A DNA stretch of 64,000 nucleotides, taken from Synergistaceae bacterium UBA5827. Lineage in GTDB: Bacteria > Synergistota > Synergistia > Synergistales > 79-D21. Made by a program: the position numbers and the translations under genes. The stretch spans positions 1-64,000 of the forward strand of contig DJHE01000012.1 in NCBI GenBank assembly GCA_002432945.1, in the 5' to 3' direction. Positions 58,841-64,000 of the stretch are shown piece by piece. The notes beneath the pieces are model-generated. The model did no database searches. It saw only the letters and a list, made by a program, of their open reading frames with translations, and was not told where the DNA came from. The stretch's first letter is position 1. The number at the start of each line of letters is the position of its first letter.

Positions 58841-60133
58841 GTGACGAAGGTGCCTGCAGATAGATTCCTGGTCAGGGGATGGGTGGATGACGAGTCGGGT
58901 CCCCGACAACTTGACATGGAGTTGGATCCGGAGCGGGGCCTGATCCATTCCGTTTCCCCTTCGGGGAAAGGGCCGGGTTCGTGTGGGATCGACAAGGTCG
59001 AGTATGATGACTCGCTTCGCCTCCTGCCCGGGGACGTGAACGCACACAGCCACCCGGAACAATCCCTTTACGTGGATCGTGTCGACCCTTCCTGGGACTT
59101 GTCGACGTGGTGCCGAAACACGATCTACCGGTACAGTGTCGAACTGACCCCGGAGCATATCTACCTGGGGTGCTGCCGCGCTTTTGCCCACATGCTACTG
59201 CTGGGAGTCACCACGGCGGTGGTTTCCTTTTACTGCCACAATAGAAGGGGAAACGAACTGGACCGGGAAGTGGTCCGGGCCGCAAGGGACACGGGGATCC
59301 GGCTTTTCTTCGGACGCATGCATTACGACCTCGTTTCCACTGAAGCCTACCCGGAAAAGAGGGCTTCGCAGGAGTCCTATTTCGAAACGATCCCAGAATA
59401 CGAAACGGCTTTCAGGGAACTCTTCATGGAAGTCGGCAGCGACCCGCTCGTGGTGGTAGCGCCAGCCCTTCACAGCTTCCACGCGAACACCCTTGACGCG
59501 GTTGCCCGTGGGATCCGCCTGGGTGAAAGCCTTGGCAGGAGTGTACAGTTTCACCTCTCGGAAGACAGGGGCGACGTGTCTCTTTGCCAGGAGAAGTACG
59601 GGATGCGCCCCGTGGAAGTCCTGGATGACTTTGTCCGCCGAAAGCGTGTCACCGGTCTTTCCGCTCTCCTGGCCTCGGACGGGATCTGGACCGATGACCG
59701 GGAAAAAGACCTGATGGCCAGCCACAGGGTCCGGCTGGTCCTGAACCCGAGAATGAACAGGCGGGTGAAGGCGGGTCGCGCGGACCTGCCTGGCTACCTG
59801 CAAAGGCGAATTCCCCTTTTCCTCGGGACGGACGGGGAAGCGAGCAACGAAGACCTCTCGGTAGAAGGGGAGAGGCGCTTTCTTGAAGGCGAGTTTCCCC
59901 AGGTCGATCCGGCCTTGATCAGGGACATGGGGAGAGGGGACTTTCCTTTCCCCCATTGTCCCTTGGGAAGACTGGCTCCGGGGTCGGCGGCGGACCTAAA
60001 GGTCGTGAGCCCATACGGTGTACGGGATGTCTACGTGGCAGGAAACGTCGTGGTCCGAAACGGGACACTCCGGAAGCTCGACCTTTCAAGGGACGTGGAG
60101 GTTCCATTGAAAAAACTTCTCTCGGGTTGGTGA
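58841..60133 (+). CDS. Amidohydrolase of the AtzA/TrzA-like group
   Basis: A 430-residue metal-dependent deaminase/hydrolase. NAHSHPEQ gives the HxH metal pair, FHLSEDRGD the next His, and LGTDGEASNEDL the catalytic Asp. The C-terminal composite strand GSAADLKVVSPYGVRDVYVAGNVVVRNG closes the small domain. GTG 58841 or GTG 58850 begins it. It forms an operon with the DapB-like gene; a shared pathway acting on a cyclic amino compound is inferred. Confidence 0.85.
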   Translation: MTKVPADRFLVRGWVDDESGPRQLDMELDPERGLIHSVSPSGKGPGSCGIDKVEYDDSLRLLPGDVNAHSHPEQSLYVDRVDPSWDLSTWCRNTIYRYSVELTPEHIYLGCCRAFAHMLLLGVTTAVVSFYCHNRRGNELDREVVRAARDTGIRLFFGRMHYDLVSTEAYPEKRASQESYFETIPEYETAFRELFMEVGSDPLVVVAPALHSFHANTLDAVARGIRLGESLGRSVQFHLSEDRGDVSLCQEKYGMRPVEVLDDFVRRKRVTGLSALLASDGIWTDDREKDLMASHRVRLVLNPRMNRRVKAGRADLPGYLQRRIPLFLGTDGEASNEDLSVEGERRFLEGEFPQVDPALIRDMGRGDFPFPHCPLGRLAPGSAADLKVVSPYGVRDVYVAGNVVVRNGTLRKLDLSRDVEVPLKKLLSGW

Positions 60134-60207
60134 ATGCGGAAGCGCAACAAGTAATCTGATAAAATAAACAAGCATCAGGCTAACGTGTAGAGAAAGAGGG
60201 TGCGACC

Positions 60208-61002
60208 ATGAAGATGCTTGTTGTGGTTTTGATTGCCTGCGTAGCGATGGTTTTCCCGATGGCCTCGACTTCGTGTGCGACGGTGAGGATGGAAACCTAT
60301 CCCTACGGGAAGGGAGAAGTACGCCTGCTCGGGCAGCTCGCCTGGGATGACGCTGCCAAGGGACCTCGTCCCGCGGTCCTGGTCGTCCACGAGTGGTGGG
60401 GCCTGAACAACTATGCCAGGGACCGTGCGAGAGCCCTCGCTTCCATGGGCTATATTGCCCTGGCTGCCGATATTTACGGGGAGGGTTTCGAGACCACGGA
60501 TCCTTCGAAAGCCCGGGAACTGGCAGGGAGGTTCAGGGAGGGTGACCGGGCGCTGATGCGGGAAAGGGTCCTTGCGGCCCTTGCCGCCCTGAAGGCACAC
60601 CCCTTTGTCGACAAGGGCCGTGTGGCAGCCATAGGCTACTGTTTCGGGGGGACGGCCGTCCTGGAGTTGGCCCGGAGTGGAGCGGAACTTGACGGGGTGG
60701 TCAGCTTCCACGGGGGGCTGGCCACGCAGGCTCCCGCTTCCGTTGGAGGGATAAAGGCAAAGGTCCTGGTCCTTCACGGGGCCGATGACCCCAGCGTTCC
60801 TCCGGCAGAAGTACAGGCTTTCCAGGATGAGATGCGGAAGTCGGGTGCAGACTGGCAAATGGTCGCTTACGGGGGAGCCGTTCACACCTTCACGAACCCT
60901 GCGGCAGGAAACGATCCTTCCCGTGGCTCCGCGTACAACGAGAAGGCGGCCCTTCGTTCATGGGAGCACATGAAAGCCTTTTTTGCCGAGATCTTCCGTT
61001 AG
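60208..61002 (+). CDS. Exported dienelactone hydrolase family protein
   Basis: A 264-residue alpha/beta hydrolase with an N-terminal signal (MKMLVVVLIACVAMVFPMAS). VVHEWWGLNNYARDRARALASMGYIALAADIYG, the nucleophile elbow IGYCFGGTAVLE (Cys), HGADDPSVP (Asp) and GGAVHTFTNP (His) are seen. The use of Cys is typical for dienelactone hydrolases. A Cys at the end of the signal is not a clean lipobox. Substrate unknown. Confidence 0.88.
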   Translation: MKMLVVVLIACVAMVFPMASTSCATVRMETYPYGKGEVRLLGQLAWDDAAKGPRPAVLVVHEWWGLNNYARDRARALASMGYIALAADIYGEGFETTDPSKARELAGRFREGDRALMRERVLAALAALKAHPFVDKGRVAAIGYCFGGTAVLELARSGAELDGVVSFHGGLATQAPASVGGIKAKVLVLHGADDPSVPPAEVQAFQDEMRKSGADWQMVAYGGAVHTFTNPAAGNDPSRGSAYNEKAALRSWEHMKAFFAEIFR

Positions 61003-61084
61003 GGAAATTCCAGTAAAAAACCTTTTTACAGGAAGCCCCGGTTCGATTAAACTATCTATCAAATCGATCCAAGGGGGCGGCAAG

Positions 61085-61825
61085 ATGACGGTTTACAGAA
61101 TCAAGAGCAAAACTCGGTCCTGGGATGGAGAAACGATCGGCATCCTGATCCTGGATTGTGCTTACCCTTGTGTCCCGGGTAACGTCGGCAACGCGACGAC
61201 CTACCCATTCCCGGTGCGCTTCAAGGAAGTCCGGGGATCGTCCATCGAGCGCCTGCTGAACGAGAGAGACCCGGAACTCCTGAAGCCCTTCATCGAAGGA
61301 GCGAAAGAACTGGAGGCCGAGGGCGTACGGGCGATCACCGGGGCTTGCGGTTTCATGGCTCTCTTCCAGAAACAGGTAGCCGAGTCGGTCGAAATTCCGG
61401 TGTTTCTATCGAGCCTGCTCCAGGTTCCCTTTATTTGCCGGACGCTGACCTCGAAGCAGAAGGTCGGCATCATCACGGCCAACGCGGGCTGCCTGACCGA
61501 CGAACATTTCCAGAACGTGGGAATCACCAAGGAGATGCCCCTCGTCATTTACGGCATGGAAGCGCAGGACGAGTTCAGGACGAGTGTCCTGGAGGAGAAG
61601 GGGACGATGGATTCCGACCTCGTGGAGAAGGAAGTCGTCGGGGTGGCTGAGAAGATGGTGCGGGAGCATCCCGAAGTTGCGGCCATCGTGCTGGAGTGCA
61701 GCGACCTGCCTCCCTACGCGGCTGCGGTTCACGCGGCGACGGGCCGGCCCGTTTTCGATTTCATCACGATGATCAAGTACGTCCATTCCGCGCTGGTCCC
61801 GACGAAATACGAAGGGTACATGTAA
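61085..61825 (+). CDS. Aspartate/glutamate racemase family protein
   Basis: A 246-residue cofactor-free racemase-like enzyme: RAITGACGFMALFQKQVAES with the first Cys, and AAIVLECSDLPPYAAAVHAATGRPVFDFITM with the second Cys. Both Cys are present. ATG 61085 follows AGGGGGCGG. It may be a hydantoin, Asp or other racemase; D-amino acids can then enter reductive or oxidative branches. Confidence 0.87.
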   Translation: MTVYRIKSKTRSWDGETIGILILDCAYPCVPGNVGNATTYPFPVRFKEVRGSSIERLLNERDPELLKPFIEGAKELEAEGVRAITGACGFMALFQKQVAESVEIPVFLSSLLQVPFICRTLTSKQKVGIITANAGCLTDEHFQNVGITKEMPLVIYGMEAQDEFRTSVLEEKGTMDSDLVEKEVVGVAEKMVREHPEVAAIVLECSDLPPYAAAVHAATGRPVFDFITMIKYVHSALVPTKYEGYM

Positions 61826-61921
61826 GGACGTTCACTGCTATATGCGGGGGAGCGGTATCGCGGCGCAGGTGCATGCCGTCGGGGTGTCGGTTAAGCCCTC
61901 GGAAATAGACTCCAGGTTTTC

Positions 61922-61952
61922 AGAAGGACCCGGCTCTGGACCGGGTCCTTCT
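61922..61952 (+). terminator. Terminator after the racemase gene
   Basis: AGAAGGACCCGG and CCGGGTCCTTCT form a perfect 12-bp stem over CTCTGGA. The downstream U-tract is short (CGCTTT). Confidence 0.65.
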
Positions 61953-62086
61953 CGCTTTGCCAGCCGAGGACACTCTTGACTGGGCTGGATTTCGTACCGA
62001 ATATCGAGCAAGGTTTCCCGCCAATGGGTAAAATGGGACTAGGGGCCCCCACACAGGAAAAACAGAGGGGAATCAGGTGAATTTCG

Positions 62087-62974
62087 ATGACTGGCAACGC
62101 GGAATTAGACTTGGAAGAGGTTCGTATTGAAATCGAAAGCTTCTCGGCTTCTTCGCCGGGAAATAGCCTGGGCGGGGATTTTGGCGAACCGGCCTGGGGG
62201 AAGCCCCTCCTGGGGTTTGCTCCAGGTGACGATTCCCTGTTTCTCGAGTACCGAGAGGCTGTGGATCCCCGGCACTTGCTCCCCGAAGAGGTGTTCAACC
62301 TGCATTTCCCGGGGAAACCGGCTTCGGGGTCCGATCTGGCAGTTGTTTGCTGGGTTCTTCCACAGACGGGGAAAACCCTGGAGGATAACCGCCGCCAGGA
62401 CCGGCTGCCTGCGGAACGGTGGCTCCGGAACAAGCAAATGGGAGAAACTTTCAACGACATTCTTAGAAGACACGTGATCGGCTGGCTGTCGGGAAAGGGA
62501 ATTGACGGGGTGGCTCCGGTTCTATCCCCGCATTACGGGAGGTACTTTTCCCTCCGGTCCGGGCTGGCCAGTTCCTGGTCGGAGCGGCACATTGCCTACG
62601 CCTGCGGGCTTGGGACATTTGGGCTTTCGGACGGGCTTATCACTCCTGTTGGGAAGGCTGTACGCATTGGTTCGGCGGTAGTCCGGGCAAAGGTTGGACC
62701 CGCGGTTCGCCCTTACTCGGATATCCATGAATACTGCCTTTTCTACCGGGATGGGTCATGCGGGGCCTGTGCGGCACGGTGTCCTTCGGGGAGCATCAGG
62801 AGGGACGGCCGTGACAAGGGGCTTTGCCAGGATTACATTCACGGGATCGTTGAGCCCTACGCACGTGAAAAATACGGCCTGGAGTCGACTTATGCCTGCG
62901 GGCTTTGCCAGGTGGGGGTACCCTGCGAGAACGGCATACCCGCCAGGCTGCTGAAGGAGAATCGGCTGGAATAA
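62087..62974 (+). CDS. QueG-like iron-sulfur protein
   Basis: A 295-residue protein. The middle SERHIAYACGLGTFGLSDGLITPVGKAVRIGSAV resembles the cobalamin/substrate part of epoxyqueuosine reductase, and CGACAARCPSGSI is a ferredoxin motif. A second cluster partly remains (CGLCQVGVPCE), with shifted spacing. It is shorter than QueG (about 310-380) and the N-terminus differs, so it is more likely a relative than true QueG. Confidence 0.7.
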   Translation: MTGNAELDLEEVRIEIESFSASSPGNSLGGDFGEPAWGKPLLGFAPGDDSLFLEYREAVDPRHLLPEEVFNLHFPGKPASGSDLAVVCWVLPQTGKTLEDNRRQDRLPAERWLRNKQMGETFNDILRRHVIGWLSGKGIDGVAPVLSPHYGRYFSLRSGLASSWSERHIAYACGLGTFGLSDGLITPVGKAVRIGSAVVRAKVGPAVRPYSDIHEYCLFYRDGSCGACAARCPSGSIRRDGRDKGLCQDYIHGIVEPYAREKYGLESTYACGLCQVGVPCENGIPARLLKENRLE

Positions 62975-62991
62975 CGAGGAGGGGGATGCCG

Positions 62992-63429
62992 ATGTCCCGG
63001 ATCTGGATCTTTGTCCTGATGCTCCTGGCCGGGGCGGTGTCAGCCCTCCAGCCTTCTGTGAATGCCCGGTTGGCCCAGAGGATCGGGCTTCTGGAAAGTG
63101 CCTTTGTCTCTTTCACTGGAGGAGCTCTATGCCTGGGTGCAGTTGTCCTGTTTTTCGGCAGGGGGAACTGGAAAGCATTGTCCGGGGCGGCACCGTGGGA
63201 AGTCCTTGGCGGGGTTTTCGGGGCCTTTTACGTCACCTGCCTGGTCCTGGCGATGCCGCGCATCGGGACCACGGCCGCGATGGCCGCTGCCATCGCGGCC
63301 CAGCTGGCGGCCGGGTTGTTGCTGGATTCAGCGGGGGCTTTCGGATTCCAGAAACTGCCGCTGGATATCCCCAGGCTTGCGGGAGTGTTGCTCGTGGTCC
63401 TGGGTTCCCTACTGGTTTTCAGGAAGTAG
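62992..63429 (+). CDS. YdcZ/DMT family small permease
   Basis: A 145-residue membrane protein with five hydrophobic segments: WIFVLMLLAGAVSALQPSVNARLAQRIGLLESAFVSFTGGALCL, WEVLGGVFGAFYVTCLVLAMPRIGTTAAMAAAIAAQLAAGLLLDSAGAFG. This is the half-size DMT branch (DUF606), which works as dimers. GGAGG lies nine bases before ATG 62992; ATG 62986 is also possible. Confidence 0.83.
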   Translation: MSRIWIFVLMLLAGAVSALQPSVNARLAQRIGLLESAFVSFTGGALCLGAVVLFFGRGNWKALSGAAPWEVLGGVFGAFYVTCLVLAMPRIGTTAAMAAAIAAQLAAGLLLDSAGAFGFQKLPLDIPRLAGVLLVVLGSLLVFRK

Positions 63430-63502
63430 GAAAGGGGAAACAGGGAAAGACTCTCCAGGCACAATGGAGAAAAGCTTTTTAACAAGCCGGAGGAGGACTG
63501 AC

Positions 63503-64000
63503 ATGAAGAATTCAGATGAAGAGATCCTGGTAAGAGTTGCCGAAGAGGCCTGCCGGAACGAGTCCCAATACCACCTCTGCAGCCAGGGGACGCTGGCTGC
63601 CCTGATGAAGGCCTTCGGAATCCATAACCCGGATGTCCTGCGCTCATCCACCGCTTTTGCAGGAGGCGGGGTGCGTCGTGGGCACATGTGCGGTGCCCTG
63701 AGTGGTGCCCTCATGTTCATTGGCCTGCTCGCCGGTCGCGATGACCTGGAAATGCGCGACCAGGCAACCCGGGGGCTCGGATACTGCGACAAGGTCTACC
63801 GGGAGTTCGAGGAGAAATTCGGGACCGTTTTGTGCCGCAATATCCAGAAGGATCTTTACGGCCGGGAATACGAACTCACCCGGCAGGAAGAGCGGGATGA
63901 GATGCATGCCCTTATGGAAAAAATGGACTTTGCCTGTCCACAGGTCTGCGGGGAGGCTGCGCGTATGGCTGCCCTTGTCGCTTTCGGGATCCTGGAGGCC
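63503..64000 (+). CDS. C_GCAxxG_C_C family protein, 5' part
   Basis: The first 166 codons of a protein cut by the right edge. MKNSDEEILVRVAEEACRNESQYHLCSQGTLAALMKAFGI, RRGHMCGALSGALMFIGLL (the GCAxxG-like motif), GTVLCRNI and CPQVCGEAARMAA show the five conserved Cys of this redox family, found in anaerobes. GGAGGAGG lies seven bases ahead of ATG 63503. Confidence 0.88.
   Translation, partial: MKNSDEEILVRVAEEACRNESQYHLCSQGTLAALMKAFGIHNPDVLRSSTAFAGGGVRRGHMCGALSGALMFIGLLAGRDDLEMRDQATRGLGYCDKVYREFEEKFGTVLCRNIQKDLYGREYELTRQEERDEMHALMEKMDFACPQVCGEAARMAALVAFGILEA

Noticed and set aside
58190..59191. A minus-strand gene across the DapB-like/amidohydrolase junction
   Set aside because: It is antisense to two proteins with clear motifs and has no recognisable domain.
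61030..61060. A tRNA T-loop, from GGTTCGATTAAAC
   Set aside because: No acceptor, D or anticodon stems surround it; it lies just ahead of the racemase gene's ribosome site.
1..64000. CRISPR arrays, rRNA, tRNA and insertion sequences
   Set aside because: No regularly spaced direct repeats, no rRNA or tRNA cores and no transposase motifs were found on reading both strands.

Overview
The window looks like a chromosome segment from an anaerobic, amino-acid-fermenting member of the Synergistota. Two secreted proteins end in the tripartite Cys-rich/hydrophobic/RKSR tail of the Synergist-CTERM family. The left edge carries the start of grdA, the selenocysteine subunit A of Stickland glycine reductase. 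Many genes handle amino acids: branched-chain aminotransferase, glutamate dehydrogenase, proline racemase family, a hydroxyproline/proline-dehydrogenase-like complex, threonine aldolase, a cystathionine-synthase-like enzyme, BrnQ, LysE, NSS/MetS, Asp/Glu racemase and the selenium-linked hydrolase YgeY. Hydroxylamine reductase and several low-potential Fe-S proteins agree with an anaerobic life. Most genes have strong GGAGG ribosome sites, and GTG and TTG starts are common. There are no rRNA or tRNA genes, no CRISPR array and no intact insertion sequence.

Layout. 1-2.4 kb: grdA (minus, partial), an omega-amidase-like hydrolase, then rsgA behind a leader peptide and alternating hairpins. 2.5-10 kb: two copies of an apparently undescribed 336-nt structured RNA (minus strand, each with its own promoter and terminator) bracket the Synergist-CTERM proteins, a nitroreductase, the aminotransferase and an Lrp-LysE export unit. 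10-20 kb: small enzymes and membrane proteins, two MBL hydrolases, proline racemase, and a GNAT-YgeY pair. 20-33 kb: glutamate dehydrogenase, an orphan PD-(D/E)XK protein, a Dps-like ferritin, MFS, nitrilase, and an Fnr-type regulator with its box controlling cupin-hcp; then arsC, BrnQ and two paralogous MBL proteins around a DUF134 gene and a decayed TRAP permease. 34-39.6 kb: cysteine-synthase-like, PNPOx and DJ-1 proteins, and a minus-strand operon DUF362 - NapH/NapG-like fusion - tatA - tatC. 39.7-50 kb: PDZ protein, NudC, Hsp20, PLP enzymes, a metal-box-controlled SHOCT protein, RidA, Usp and an enoyl-CoA hydratase. 50-53.3 kb: FCD regulator plus a four-gene dehydrogenase complex. 53-64 kb: ferredoxin-type aldo/keto reductase, larC, the NSS/MetS transporter, a DapB-like protein lacking the catalytic lysine with an amidohydrolase, a dienelactone hydrolase, an Asp/Glu racemase, a QueG-like protein, a YdcZ-type permease and a truncated C_GCAxxG_C_C protein.

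The common theme is import, racemisation, deamination and reductive disposal of amino acids, with small transcription factors (Lrp, Fnr-type, FCD, MarR-GNAT) placed beside their likely targets. The most novel items are the paired structured RNA, the rsgA leader, the Tat operon that carries its own substrates, and a Synergist-CTERM gene interrupted by one in-frame TGA followed by a SECIS-like hairpin.
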